A DNA stretch of 64,000 nucleotides from Streptomyces sp. NRRL B-1347 (GCF_000720325.1 NZ_JOJM01000007.1:1-64000); one strand, 5' to 3'; positions 1 through 9,046 are shown, counted from the stretch's first letter. Numbers and translations are program-made. The notes: a model not told the origin generated them from the letters alone.

Positions 1-568
1 GGGCGGGCGCGGGCGGCGGGGTCGGTGCGGCCGCCTGCTGGGGCTCGTCCACCGTGATGCCGTAGTCCGTCGCCAGGCCTTCCAGGCCGCTGCCGTAGCC
101 CTGGCCGACGGCACGGAACTTCCAGGCGCCCTGGCGCCGGTAGAGCTCGCCGAGGACGAACGCCGTCTCCACGCTCGCGTCGGCGCTGTCGTAGCGCGCG
201 ATCTCCGCGCCGCTCGCGGCGTCGAGGACCCGGATGTGCAGACCGGGCACCTTGCCGAACGAGCCGCCGTCCGAGGACGCGGCGAGCACGACCGTCTCGA
301 CGGCGGGCTCCACGCGCGCGAGGTCGACGACGAGCGCATCCGTCACGGTGCCGCCCGCGGTCCGCTTGCCCTCGTGGCGCACGGCGCCGGAGGCGTGCGT
401 CGCCTGGTTGTAGAACACGAAGTCCGCGTCCGAGCGCACCTTGCCGGACGCCGCGAGCAGGAGCGCGGACGCGTCGGCGTCCGGAACTCCGGGTCCGGAA
501 CCCCAGCCCAATTCGACCCGTACGGCGGATGCCTGCACGGGAACATTCGAACCTTTGGCCATAGACAT
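1..568 (-). CDS. TerD family protein (C-terminus outside window)
   Basis: Tellurium-resistance TerD-domain protein, a cytoplasmic calcium-binding-type family common in several copies in Streptomyces; the biochemical role is not settled. Reading the minus strand from ATG 568 gives [12 protein letters not shown], then the Asp-rich segment [20 protein letters not shown] and, near the end, [19 protein letters not shown] followed by [14 protein letters not shown] and [11 protein letters not shown], the diagnostic C-terminal TerD signature. A Pro/Ala-rich tail then runs off the window edge, so the domain itself is complete but the tail is not. A GGGGG stretch sits about five bases before ATG 568; ATG 562 (MAKGSN) is an alternative start. 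The next gene diverges from it. Confidence 0.93.
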   Translation of the reverse strand, partial: MSMAKGSNVPVQASAVRVELGWGSGPGVPDADASALLLAASGKVRSDADFVFYNQATHASGAVRHEGKRTAGGTVTDALVVDLARVEPAVETVVLAASSDGGSFGKVPGLHIRVLDAASGAEIARYDSADASVETAFVLGELYRRQGAWKFRAVGQGYGSGLEGLATDYGITVDEPQQAAAPTPPPAPA

Positions 569-861
569 GTCTGCCCCCATCACCAGTGCCGGGCCCGGCA
601 GGACCGCCGTTCCGTTCCCGCCCAACCTATTACCTGGCATTCGCGGACACTCACCGACCCACCCGTCAATCGCTCCGCGTCAACCGCCGGTCGACCGGCG
701 GTAACCCAGCAGAACCCCGCCTTTTACAGGATCCCTACGTCACTGCGCGACCGATTTTCCCAGGTTCGCTCGCATTGGGGATCCGGGGCCACTGGCAACA
801 CGGCAAACAACCCTCTTATCGGTCTCCCCAACCAGCACATCAAGGGCTTAACTTATGGAGC
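569..861. other. Intergenic region between divergent genes
   Basis: Roughly 290 bases between the TerD gene (leftward) and the Pro-rich protein gene (rightward). It is less GC-rich than its neighbours and must hold both promoters, but I cannot place -35/-10 pairs with confidence. GGATCC occurs twice (near 730 and 780) without forming a clear dyad. I see no gene here. Confidence 0.5.
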
Positions 862-1314
862 ATGACCTCCCCCCGCTCCACCTATGGCGGCGGTTACTAC
901 TCCGCGCCGTCCTTCCCGGACACTCCGATCTACGACTCTCTGGTCGCCGAGCGGGGCACCCCGCAGATCGCCCCGATCCGGGTGAACCCGTCCCCTTATG
1001 ACACGGGCAGCCACCTCCCGGCCCTCCCCGCCGCGCTGCCCGCCCTGCCGTCGGCGCCCTCCGGGCCCTCGATGGCCGCTCCCCCGAACGCCGCGTACGG
1101 CTACGCGCCCGCCCCGCAGCCCGCTCCGCTGCAACAGGCTCCCGCGCCGTACATCCCGCAGCAGGCGGGTCCGCCCCGCGGCTATCCGGGACCGCAGCAG
1201 CAGCGGCCCATGGGGACCACGACGGGCTATGAGGCGATGCGCCCCGCGGCGCCCCGGCCGGCGCCCGCGCCCCACGAGGACCCGTACAACCGACAGCAGT
1301 ACCGGGGCTACTGA
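862..1314 (+). CDS. Small Pro/Ala/Gln-rich protein, DUF6643-like
   Basis: 150 residues starting MTSPRSTYGGGYYSAPSFPD, followed by a short ordered-looking stretch (IYDSLVAERGTPQIAPIRV, about residues 19-40) and then a long Pro, Ala, Gln and Tyr-rich low-complexity tail ending QQYRGY. The N-terminal block matches my memory of the Streptomyces DUF6643 family, whose function is unknown. No signal peptide or membrane segment is visible. The ATG at 862 is chosen because the conserved TSPRSTYGGG block follows directly; GGAG lies only one base upstream, so ribosome binding is unusual. A hairpin terminator follows seven bases after the stop. Confidence 0.75.
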   Translation: MTSPRSTYGGGYYSAPSFPDTPIYDSLVAERGTPQIAPIRVNPSPYDTGSHLPALPAALPALPSAPSGPSMAAPPNAAYGYAPAPQPAPLQQAPAPYIPQQAGPPRGYPGPQQQRPMGTTTGYEAMRPAAPRPAPAPHEDPYNRQQYRGY

Positions 1315-1320
1315 CCGGCC

Positions 1321-1359
1321 GCGGCCACCGCCGTCAGTGACCGCTGACAGCGTGGCCGC
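1321..1359 (+). terminator. Hairpin terminator after DUF6643-like gene
   Basis: Two nested inverted repeats: GCGGCCAC (1321-1328) pairs with GTGGCCGC (1352-1359), and inside it GTCAG pairs with CTGAC. It begins seven bases after the stop codon at 1314. No U-run follows, as is usual in Streptomyces. Confidence 0.7.
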
Positions 1360-2011
1360 GCGTCGACGCCCGTCGTTCACTCGATCCACGTTCATCCGCT
1401 GAAGGCGGCCGGGGGGCACGCCCGGCGTGAGGCCGCCACCGAGCCCGAGGGCTCGCGGAGAACCACCGACGAGTACGGACCGACAGCGCGCCGCGGTGCC
1501 CTGACCCGGCATCAGCAGCAGCCGCGCCGCGTACGAGCCGCCGTCGTGCCATGGGGCCGACGGCGGCTTTCGCGTGCGCGCCCACGGCCCGCGCCTCCTC
1601 CCTCGTACGCGGCATCCGCGCACGCCGACGAGGTCCCTCGCCCATGAACCGTTTCCGGTCGAATGTGAGGCGCCCGAACTCCCCGCCGCGGCGAACGACC
1701 AGCCGTCTTTCCGGGCCGGGTGCGTTCCGCGGACGACCGGCACCATCCGTATCGGTGACCCTCAGAAGATCCTCGAATGAACAGGAAGAGCGCGGGGAAC
1801 TCGACAGCGTGACAAGGTCGTTGAGGTTCATCGGGGCCCGACGGGGACCCGCTGGAAAGCACCGGCGACGGGCCTCGCGAGCCGTGCGGGGACGAGTCCG
1901 GAAAGCGACGAGAAGGAGGGTGATGTCATCCTCAGTTCTCGTGACCCACGCGTGAGCCGTGCCGTTCGCGGTTAGGGCCGTGGTGACGGACGCGGAAGGG
2001 GGTGCAAGGCC
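1360..2011. other. 650-bp stretch without a convincing gene
   Basis: Open frames exist on both strands (for example a minus frame from ATG near 1831 starting MNLNDLVTLSSSPRSS, and a plus frame ending GTIRIGDPQKILE near 1780), but none shows a ribosome-binding site, strong third-position GC bias along its length or a domain I recognise. Base composition is lower in GC at 1640-1960 than in the flanking genes. It may be a decayed gene or a long regulatory spacer; I do not call a product. Confidence 0.4.
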
Positions 2012-2617
2012 GTGCGAGCGATCGCCGGACTCTGGCGCTGGCGCCGCAATCCACTGCGCCGCGGCACTGACCTCACCGAGGCCTGGGTGGCCCTGGCCGC
2101 CCTCGTGCTGATCGTCGTGGCGACCCCGGCGGTCGGCGCGGTGACGGGCAGCCTGACCAACGACGCGCTGCTGCGCTCGGTCGAGGCACAGCGCGAGGCC
2201 CGCCACGTCGTGACGGCCACCGTGCTGCACAAGTTCGACCAGCCGCCCCTCGACCCCGACCCGGAGACCTCCTCCGCGCGGGACGCGCACCACCGCGTGC
2301 TCGCCCGCTGGACCGGCCCGGACGGCTCGGGGCACGCGGGCACGGTCGCCTCCGACCTCAAGTCGCCCCGGCCCGGCGACCGGTTCACCGTCTGGACCGA
2401 CCGGCACGGCCGGGTCGTCGGCCGCCCCCTCGACCCGGCCACCGCGACGACCCACGCGGCGCTCGCCGGATTCGGCGCCGCCCTCGCGAGCGCGGGCCTC
2501 GTCGAAGGCGCGAGGCGGCTGCTCCTGTGGCGCATCGTCCAGCGCCGCTACGCCCGCTGGGACCAGGCCTGGGAGCAGGCGGGACCGGACTGGGGCAAGA
2601 CCGGTACGGGCGCTTGA
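2012..2617 (+). CDS. Rv1733c-like membrane protein
   Basis: 201-residue integral membrane protein resembling the actinobacterial Rv1733c family (function unknown). The Arg/Trp-rich N-terminus (AIAGLWRWRRNPLRRGTD) is followed by a hydrophobic helix at about residues 25-45 (VALAALVLIVVATPAVGAV), a roughly 100-residue extracytoplasmic segment (TATVLHKFDQPPLDPDPE and a WTGPDGSGHAG stretch), and a second helix at about 152-172 before a basic tail. This two-helix topology with a central soluble domain is typical of the family. Start GTG 2012 is preceded by the purine-rich GGAAGGGGG at 1994-2002. It appears monocistronic; the next gene starts 132 bases downstream in the same direction. Confidence 0.85.
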   Translation: MRAIAGLWRWRRNPLRRGTDLTEAWVALAALVLIVVATPAVGAVTGSLTNDALLRSVEAQREARHVVTATVLHKFDQPPLDPDPETSSARDAHHRVLARWTGPDGSGHAGTVASDLKSPRPGDRFTVWTDRHGRVVGRPLDPATATTHAALAGFGAALASAGLVEGARRLLLWRIVQRRYARWDQAWEQAGPDWGKTGTGA

Positions 2618-2749
2618 GCTGGTGAGAGCCTGCCCATCGGGTCAACTCCCCCGCGCCGCGCGCGCTACGGTGGAGCGGGCCAACTCTTCGGCCTCCTCGT
2701 GCGCGGGCGCGAGGTCCCGCGTACGTCGAGGTGGGGGCAGAGCAACTCC

Positions 2750-5173
2750 ATGGCACAGGGCACGGTCCAGGTGACGCACACCGGTACGTCGCGGTGGCGG
2801 CGCCGCACGGGAGAGTACGCATCGCTGACCGCCGCCTTGGAGGCCGCGGGCGACGGGGACGTCCTGACGGTGGCCCCGGGGACGTACCGCGAGAACCTCG
2901 TCGTCCAGCGGGCGGTGACGCTGCGCGGCCCCGAGGGCTCCCCCGGCTCCGTGCGCATCGCGCCGGTCGACGGCGTGCCCCTGACGGTGCGGGCCTCCGC
3001 CGTCGTGCAGGATCTGCACATCGAGGGCCAGGACTCGGCCGCGCCCGCGCTGCTCGTCGAGGACGGCGCGCCGGAGCTCGCGGACATCCGGGTGATGACG
3101 CGCTCGGCGGCCGGCATCGAGGTCCGCGGCGGCGCACGCCCCACCCTGCGCCGCTGCACGGTCGACAACGCGGGCGGCATCGGCATCGCCGTACTCGACG
3201 GCGGGGGCGGCGTGTTCGAGGAGTGCGAGGTCGTCGCGGCGGGCCAGTCCGGGGTCGCGGTGCGCGGCGGCGGCCATCCGCGCCTGGAGCGCTGCCGGGT
3301 GCACCACACCTCCGGCGCGGGCCTCTCGGTCACCGGCGAGCACAGCGGTCTGGAGGCCGTCGGCTGCGAGGTGTACGAGGTCAAGGGCGCGGGCGTGCAG
3401 ATCACCGCGCGCGCCACGGCGCACCTGACGGACTGCGCGGTGCACCGCACGACGTCCGACGGCGTCACCCTCGACACGGACGCGGTCCTCACCCTCGCCG
3501 ACTGCCGCATCCACGACATCCCGGAGAACGCGGTCGACCTGCGCTCGCGCTCGGTCCTCACGCTGACGCGGAGCACGGTGCGCGAGTTCGGCCGCAACGG
3601 CCTGTCGGTGTGGGACCCCGGCACCCGCGTGGACGCCAACCAGTGCGAGATCCACGACAGCACGGGCGACTACCCGGCGGTGTGGGTCAGCGACGGCGCG
3701 ACGGCCGTCCTGGAGTCGTGCCGGGTGCACGACGTGCCGGACGCGCTGTTCGTCCTGGACCGGGGGTCGCGCGTCGACGTCATAGACAGTGATCTGACGC
3801 AGGTGCGCAACACGGCGGTGTCGGTGAGCGACGGCGCGACCGCCCAGCTGGACGACGTGCGCATCCGGGAGGCGGGGACCGGCGCGTGGTTCCGCGACCA
3901 CGGCAGCGGCGGCGTCCTCGCGGACTGCACCGTGGACGGCACGCAGACCGGCGTGATCGTCACCAAGGGCGCCGACCCGACCATCGAGCGGTGCACGGTC
4001 ACCTCGCCCGCCGAGGCGGGCTTCTACGTCTCCGCGGGCGGGCGCGGCAGCTTCCAGCGCTGCAAGGTCGTCGGCAGCGGCGGCTACGGCTTCCACGTCC
4101 TCGACGGCTGCCGTACGACGCTGAAGCGGTGCCGCACGGAGCGGTGCGCGCGCGGCGGCTACGAGTTCGCGGAGGACGGCCCGCTCGTCGAGGACTGCAC
4201 CAGCGACGAGAGCGCGAGCGTGCGCCCCGCCGCGGCCGAGGCGACCGTGCAGACGGCCACGCAGTCCGCGGGGCTCCTCGGCGCGGTGCCCGAGCCGCGC
4301 GCCACCGAGCAGCCGCCCGAGCGGGCCGCCCCCGCGCTGTCCCGCACCTCCAAGGCCGTGCTCGGGGAACTGGACACGCTGGTGGGCCTGGAGAGCGTCA
4401 AGCGCGAGGTGCGGGCGCTCACCGACATGATCGAGGTGGGGCGGCGCCGCCAGGAGGCGGGGCTCAAGGCCGCCTCCGTCCGCCGCCACCTGGTGTTCAC
4501 CGGCTCCCCCGGCACGGGCAAGACGACCGTGGCCCGGCTCTACGGCGAGATCCTGGCATCGCTCGGCGTCCTGGAGCGCGGCCATCTCGTCGAGGTGTCG
4601 CGCGTGGACCTGGTGGGCGAGCACATCGGGTCGACGGCCATCCGCACCCAGGAGGCGTTCGAGAAGGCCCGTGGCGGCGTGCTGTTCATCGACGAGGCGT
4701 ACGCGCTCTCGCCGGAGGACTCCGGGCGCGACTTCGGCCGGGAGGCGATCGACACGCTCGTGAAGCTGATGGAGGACCACCGCGAGGCGGTCGTGGTCAT
4801 CGTCGCGGGCTACACCGACGAGATGAACCGCTTCCTGTCGGTCAACCCCGGCGTCGCGTCCCGCTTCTCCCGCACCATCACGTTCGGCGACTACGACGCC
4901 GAGGAACTCCTGCGCATCGTCGAGCAGCAGGCGGAGGAGCACGAGTACACGCTCGGCACGGGCACCACAGAGGCGCTCCTGAAGTACTTCACGGCCCTCC
5001 CGAAGGGCCCCACGTTCGGCAACGGCCGCACCGCGCGGCAGACGTTCGAAGCGATGGTGGAGCGGCACGCGGGCCGGGTCGCGCAGGTGGCGGCGCCGAG
5101 CACGGACGACCTCACCCTGCTGTATCCGGAGGACCTTCCGGAGCTGGAGCAGGACGCGGTACGGCGGGCCTGA
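2750..5173 (+). CDS. Right-handed beta-helix repeat protein fused to CbxX-type AAA+ ATPase
   Basis: 807 residues in two modules. Residues about 1-490 form a right-handed parallel beta-helix: repeated coils with the pattern (A/L)xxCxVxxxxxxGVxVxxGAxPxLxxC (for example LRRCTVDNAGG, FEECEVVAAGQ, LERCRVHHTSG, LKRCRTERCARGGYEF). Residues about 530-800 are a CbxX/CfqX AAA+ domain: Walker A FTGSPGTGKTTVARLYGE, Walker B GGVLFIDEAYALSPED, sensor VIVAGYTDEMNRFLSVNPG and an arginine-finger-like SRFSR. CbxX-type ATPases remodel other proteins (CbbX on RubisCO; EccA in type VII secretion). The helix domain is therefore probably a recognition or scaffold module; this is inference. No signal peptide, so cytoplasmic. 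ATG 2750 is preferred over an upstream in-frame GTG at 2699 because GAGGTGGGGGCAG lies just upstream. Its 3' end overlaps the convergent gene by 62 bases. Confidence 0.9.
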   Translation: MAQGTVQVTHTGTSRWRRRTGEYASLTAALEAAGDGDVLTVAPGTYRENLVVQRAVTLRGPEGSPGSVRIAPVDGVPLTVRASAVVQDLHIEGQDSAAPALLVEDGAPELADIRVMTRSAAGIEVRGGARPTLRRCTVDNAGGIGIAVLDGGGGVFEECEVVAAGQSGVAVRGGGHPRLERCRVHHTSGAGLSVTGEHSGLEAVGCEVYEVKGAGVQITARATAHLTDCAVHRTTSDGVTLDTDAVLTLADCRIHDIPENAVDLRSRSVLTLTRSTVREFGRNGLSVWDPGTRVDANQCEIHDSTGDYPAVWVSDGATAVLESCRVHDVPDALFVLDRGSRVDVIDSDLTQVRNTAVSVSDGATAQLDDVRIREAGTGAWFRDHGSGGVLADCTVDGTQTGVIVTKGADPTIERCTVTSPAEAGFYVSAGGRGSFQRCKVVGSGGYGFHVLDGCRTTLKRCRTERCARGGYEFAEDGPLVEDCTSDESASVRPAAAEATVQTATQSAGLLGAVPEPRATEQPPERAAPALSRTSKAVLGELDTLVGLESVKREVRALTDMIEVGRRRQEAGLKAASVRRHLVFTGSPGTGKTTVARLYGEILASLGVLERGHLVEVSRVDLVGEHIGSTAIRTQEAFEKARGGVLFIDEAYALSPEDSGRDFGREAIDTLVKLMEDHREAVVVIVAGYTDEMNRFLSVNPGVASRFSRTITFGDYDAEELLRIVEQQAEEHEYTLGTGTTEALLKYFTALPKGPTFGNGRTARQTFEAMVERHAGRVAQVAAPSTDDLTLLYPEDLPELEQDAVRRA

Positions 5174-7466
5174 GCCGGGCAAGCAGCCGGGTGCGCTCCT
5201 CGGCGAACGCCGGGTCGGCCTGGTAGTCGCCGTGGCCGAGCAGGGGCGCGGGCAGCGGGTGCTCGGCGGTGCGGCCGTAGGCGAGCGGGTCCTTGAGCGC
5301 GGCGCGGTCGACCTGGGGGCCGCAGTCGCCGTGCAGCCGTACGGGGCCGCCGATGGGGTCGGTGGCGCGGTGCAGGTTGCGCCAGCAGTCGACCTCGCGG
5401 TGCAGGGAGCTGAGCGCGGCGGGCCCGAAGTGCGCGGGGAACCAGCGGCCGTACAGGCGCTCAAGGGGTGAGCCGTAGGTGAGCAGCGCGACGCGCTTGC
5501 GCACGGACGGCAGCAGCTGCCAGGCCGCGGCGGCGGCGAGGACGCTGCCCTGGGAGTGGCCGGACAGGACGAGGCGGCCGCCCGTGGCGCGGGTCCAGGT
5601 GTGCATGCGCCAGGTCAGGTCGGGCACGGCGCGCTCGGCGTAGCAGGGCGGCGCGAACGGGTGGGCGGCGCGCGGCCAGAACGTGCCGACGTCCCACAGG
5701 ATGCCGATGGTGCGGCGCGCCGACGCGTCGCGGTAGGCGCGGCGGCCCCAGGTGACGAACAGTATGAAGCCGAAGCCGATCAGCCAGGAGCCGAGCGCCT
5801 GCGCGGTCTGCGCGGTGCCCTCGACGAACGCGGGCGCGCCGTCGGCGGCCTCGCCGGGGACCTCCTCGCTCGCCCAGGCCCCGACGAGCGCGGCGGCGCC
5901 GAGCAGCAGCGTCGTGGCCGAGGTGACACCGACGATGAGGGGCACGCGGTCGGTGAGGGTGGCGCTCGCGCGCTTGGCGGCGATGCGCCGGGTGCGGGCG
6001 GTGTCGGGGCGCTCGCCGGGGTACTCGCCGGGCACGCGGGCGAGTTCGGTGCGCAGGTGCCGCGCGGTGCTGACGGCGAGCCCGGCGCACAGGACGGCGA
6101 CGACCACGAGCAGCGGCGGGATGACGGAGGCCTGCCAGGTCAGCAGGGCGGGCGGGCCGTCGATCGTGCCGCCCCTGCCGTCCAGCCAGTCGGCGACGCG
6201 CTGGGAGCCGCCGCCGGACATGACGCCGCCGAGGGCGCAGGCCAGCATCGCCACGGCGGGGCCGCCGAGGCCGCGCATGGCGGTGCGGGTGTCGGGCGCC
6301 CTGCGGTAGAGGGCGGTGGCGACGGCCGCCAGGGCGAGCACCAGGGCGCCCTGGACGAGGGCGATGCCGCCGAAGGTGGTGTTGCCCGGGAGCCGGCCCG
6401 TGGAGGCCCAGTCGGGGCGCGACCACCCGGCGTACAGGACCGCCAGGGCGAGCAGGCCGAGGGCGACGAGCGGCAGCCAGCGCACCAGGGTGCGGTCGAG
6501 CCGCCGGTCGAGCCGGTGCTCGCTGCGGCCCCTGCGGCACACCACCCACACCACGAAGGCCCCGCACCCGGCGACGGCCGACAGGAGGAGCCAGCCGAGG
6601 GCGTCCAGGAGCGCGGATCCGCCGGGGCGGCGGTCGTACCGGGCGGCGGACGCGCCCACGGCGGCGGCGACCGTGAGCAGGCCCGCGGCGGTGTGGGCGG
6701 CGCGCAGCCGGGCCACCAGGCGGCGCCCGTACCAGAAGCCGGGCCTGCCGAGGGCGTTGCGGGCGGCCTCCTCGGGGTCCGGCTGGTGCGGCAGCGGCTG
6801 CTGGGACTCGTAGGCGCTCCAGGTGCGGTGGGACAGGTACCAGAGCAGGCCGGTGAGCGCGGCGGGCAGGGCCGCGGCGAGCGCGAGGCGGCGCCCGGGC
6901 TGCGACCACCAGCCGCCGCCCCCGGCCGCCTCGGGGGCGAGGAAGCCGAGCCAGGAGTGGTCGGCCACGCACGCGCGTGTGCCCGCGCACTGCCAGGCCA
7001 CCAGGTCGACCGCTATCTCGCAGGCCGCGGCCACGAGCAGCACGGTCAGGGTGAGGGCGACGAGCCGCACCAGGAGGCCGTACGCCCGCACGGCGCGCTT
7101 CATGCGGCGTGCGGTGGGGCGCATCCAGTGGGCGAGGTTGGCCACCATGAACGGCAGGAGCAGGAGCCACAGGGCGCGGGAGCCGTTGCCGGAGGTGAGG
7201 TTGGACCAGACGTACGCCTCCGGTACGGGGCGGCCGCGGTAGTCCCCCGGGCGGGACTCGGCCGTCACGTCGTCGGCGCGGCGGTGGACGGCCGCGGTGC
7301 CGTCGCCGGAGACGCGGACGGTCCTGGGGTCGTCGAGCATCTCCTGCGGCGTGGTGCCGCCGACGCCGTGGACGAGGAGTTCCAGGGCGATCCGCTCCGC
7401 CGGTGCGGGCGTGCCGGACGCCGGTTCCTTCGCGTGGGCGGGCTGCCCCGCCGTGGCGCGCTCCAC
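5112..7466 (-). CDS. Multi-pass membrane protein with split alpha/beta-hydrolase (lipase-like) motifs
   Basis: 784 residues. The N-terminus carries LELLVHGVGGTTPQEML (HGVGG at residues 33-37, an oxyanion-hole type motif). There follow about ten hydrophobic segments between residues 100 and 580 (for example LWLLLLPFMVANLAHWM and LTLTVLLVAAACEIAVDLVA). The C-terminal part holds the nucleophile elbow GHSQGS (Ser638) and a downstream GHGDYQADP with a candidate catalytic His. The hydrolase fold thus seems to be interrupted by the membrane region. A lipase or esterase acting at the membrane is the likely role; substrate unknown. GTG 7466 is chosen because GGGGGAAGCGGAACA precedes it; an in-frame GTG at 7511 would add 15 residues. 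It ends inside the 3' end of the convergent AAA+ gene. Confidence 0.8.
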   Translation of the reverse strand: MERATAGQPAHAKEPASGTPAPAERIALELLVHGVGGTTPQEMLDDPRTVRVSGDGTAAVHRRADDVTAESRPGDYRGRPVPEAYVWSNLTSGNGSRALWLLLLPFMVANLAHWMRPTARRMKRAVRAYGLLVRLVALTLTVLLVAAACEIAVDLVAWQCAGTRACVADHSWLGFLAPEAAGGGGWWSQPGRRLALAAALPAALTGLLWYLSHRTWSAYESQQPLPHQPDPEEAARNALGRPGFWYGRRLVARLRAAHTAAGLLTVAAAVGASAARYDRRPGGSALLDALGWLLLSAVAGCGAFVVWVVCRRGRSEHRLDRRLDRTLVRWLPLVALGLLALAVLYAGWSRPDWASTGRLPGNTTFGGIALVQGALVLALAAVATALYRRAPDTRTAMRGLGGPAVAMLACALGGVMSGGGSQRVADWLDGRGGTIDGPPALLTWQASVIPPLLVVVAVLCAGLAVSTARHLRTELARVPGEYPGERPDTARTRRIAAKRASATLTDRVPLIVGVTSATTLLLGAAALVGAWASEEVPGEAADGAPAFVEGTAQTAQALGSWLIGFGFILFVTWGRRAYRDASARRTIGILWDVGTFWPRAAHPFAPPCYAERAVPDLTWRMHTWTRATGGRLVLSGHSQGSVLAAAAAWQLLPSVRKRVALLTYGSPLERLYGRWFPAHFGPAALSSLHREVDCWRNLHRATDPIGGPVRLHGDCGPQVDRAALKDPLAYGRTAEHPLPAPLLGHGDYQADPAFAEERTRLLARLRPAVPRPAPAPEGPPDTAG

Positions 7467-7640
7467 TGTTCCGCTTCCCCCGAGGTGTGCGCTGCTGACT
7501 GCGGACACCAAGGATCCCGGCTGGGGGCGCCGCGCGCACCCGCCGTCACGTAATCTCCCCCTTCGTTATCCACCGGTGGCGCATGCGAGGATGAGGCGAC
7601 CTGATGACGGGCTTGACGAGGCGAAAGGGCCGGACCTGAC

Positions 7641-8468
7641 GTGAGTGAGAATCAGCACCTCCTCGCGGAGCAGCGCCGTGCCCTGATCCTGGACGAGGTC
7701 CGCCGCCGCGGCGGCGTCCGGGTCAACGAACTCACCCGCAAGCTGGGTGTGTCGGACATGACGGTCCGCCGCGACCTGGACGCGCTCGCGCGCCAGGGCG
7801 TCCTGGAGAAGGTCCACGGCGGCGCGGTCCCGGTGGCGGAGGCGAGCACGCACGAGCCGGGCTTCGAGGCCAAGTCGGGGCTCGAGCTCAGCGCCAAGGA
7901 GGACATCGCGCGCGCCGCGGCGGCCCTGGTGGCCCCGGGCACGGCGATCGCGCTCTCCGGCGGCACGACGACGTACGCGCTCGCGCATCAGCTCCTGGAC
8001 GTGCCGGACCTGACGGTGGTGACGAACTCGGTGCGGGTCGCGGACGTCTTCCACTCCGCGCAGCGCAGCTCGGGCCAGCGGCAGGGGGCGGCGACGGTGG
8101 TCCTCACCGGCGGCGTGCGCACTCCTTCGGACTCGCTGGTCGGCCCGGTCGCCGACCAGGCGATCGCGGCGCTCCACTTCGACGTGCTGTTCCTCGGGGT
8201 GCACGGCATAGCGGCCGGTGCCGGTCTGTCCACGCCCAACCTCGCGGAGGCGGAGACCAACCGGCGCCTGGTGCGGTCCGCGCGCCGTGTCGTGGTGGTC
8301 GCCGACCACACCAAGTGGGGCACGGTGGGCCTGAGTTCCTTCGCCACGCTGGATCAGGTGGACACGCTGGTGACCGACGCGGGGCTGCCCGCCGACGCGC
8401 GCGCGGAGATCTCCGAGCAGCTGCGGCTCGTGGTGGCGGGCGAGCGGGAGGGCGCCGAGGAGGCCTGA
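7641..8468 (+). CDS. DeoR/GlpR family transcriptional regulator
   Basis: 275 residues. Residues 8-65 form the DeoR-type winged helix (QRRALILDEVRRRGGVRV, then LGVSDMTVRRDLDALARQG and the conserved VLEKVHGGAV). Residues 75-250 are the DeoRC sensor domain with IALSGGTTTYALAHQL and VTNSVRVADVF, which in this family binds a phosphorylated sugar or related metabolite. Usually a repressor of sugar-catabolic genes, but no sugar gene is adjacent here, so its target may lie elsewhere or be itself. Start GTG 7641 follows GGCGAAAGGGCCGG. The gene upstream diverges; the short AT-richer stretch near 7545-7570 probably contains the divergent promoters. Confidence 0.93.
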   Translation: MSENQHLLAEQRRALILDEVRRRGGVRVNELTRKLGVSDMTVRRDLDALARQGVLEKVHGGAVPVAEASTHEPGFEAKSGLELSAKEDIARAAAALVAPGTAIALSGGTTTYALAHQLLDVPDLTVVTNSVRVADVFHSAQRSSGQRQGAATVVLTGGVRTPSDSLVGPVADQAIAALHFDVLFLGVHGIAAGAGLSTPNLAEAETNRRLVRSARRVVVVADHTKWGTVGLSSFATLDQVDTLVTDAGLPADARAEISEQLRLVVAGEREGAEEA

Positions 8469-8566
8469 GGGCCATCGGTGTCCGCCGGTCACTGCCCTTG
8501 GTGACCGTGCTCGTCTAAGGTGACCGTACGCGTTCCACCACCGCCGTCCGCTGGGGGCTGAGTGCG

Positions 8567-9046
8567 ATGCCACGCCGTCTGAGGCCCGTGGGGCTCGAAT
8601 TCCTCTCGTCCGCTCCCGTGCGGCACGTCTTCACCCGCGAGGTGTCCGCGCCGCCGGATGCGGTCTTCCACGCCCTGGCCGTGGACGTGGCGCAGTGGCC
8701 CGCGTGGTTCACGTCCATCACCCGCGCCCGGACCACGCGGGGCGGTGCGGGCCGCGTGGTCCAGCTCCAGGGCGGCTTCCGGATGCTGGAGACGATCCTC
8801 GCCGCGGACGCGCCGACGCGGTACGTCTACCGCGTCGACGTCACGAACGCGCCCGGGGTGCGCGCCCTGGTCGAGGAGTGGCACCTGACGCCCACCGGCA
8901 CCGGCACACGGGTGCGGTGGACCTTCGCGGTCGAGCCCCGGGGCCTGATGCGCTTCCTCTTCCGGCACGGCCGCAGGGGCCTGGGCAAGTCCTTCGACAC
9001 CTCGGTCGGGAACCTGGACCGCCGCCTTTCGGGTACGAAGGCCTAG
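8567..9046 (+). CDS. SRPBCC (START-like) family protein
   Basis: 159 residues. After a short basic N-terminus the sequence VRHVFTREVSAPPDAVFHAL, DVAQWPAWFTSITRARTT and the final GLGKSFDTSVGNLDRRL fit the polyketide cyclase/dehydrase-like SRPBCC fold: N-terminal strand, a helix carrying the W-PxW motif, and a long C-terminal helix. Such proteins bind hydrophobic ligands in a helix-grip cavity; no catalytic residues can be assigned and the ligand is unknown. There is no signal peptide. A nine-base GGTGACCGT is repeated at about 8500 and 8519 in the upstream gap, possibly part of its promoter. It ends 22 bases before the convergent PLP-enzyme gene. Confidence 0.8.
   Translation: MPRRLRPVGLEFLSSAPVRHVFTREVSAPPDAVFHALAVDVAQWPAWFTSITRARTTRGGAGRVVQLQGGFRMLETILAADAPTRYVYRVDVTNAPGVRALVEEWHLTPTGTGTRVRWTFAVEPRGLMRFLFRHGRRGLGKSFDTSVGNLDRRLSGTKA

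Noticed and set aside
1360..2011. Several open frames on both strands between the DUF6643-like gene and the Rv1733c-like gene
   Set aside because: No ribosome-binding site, no codon bias and no recognisable domain; called as unassigned rather than as genes.
2699..5173. Upstream GTG start for the AAA+ fusion
   Set aside because: The 17 extra residues (RGREVPRTSRWGQSNS) overlap the ribosome-binding site of ATG 2750 and have no homology-like features.
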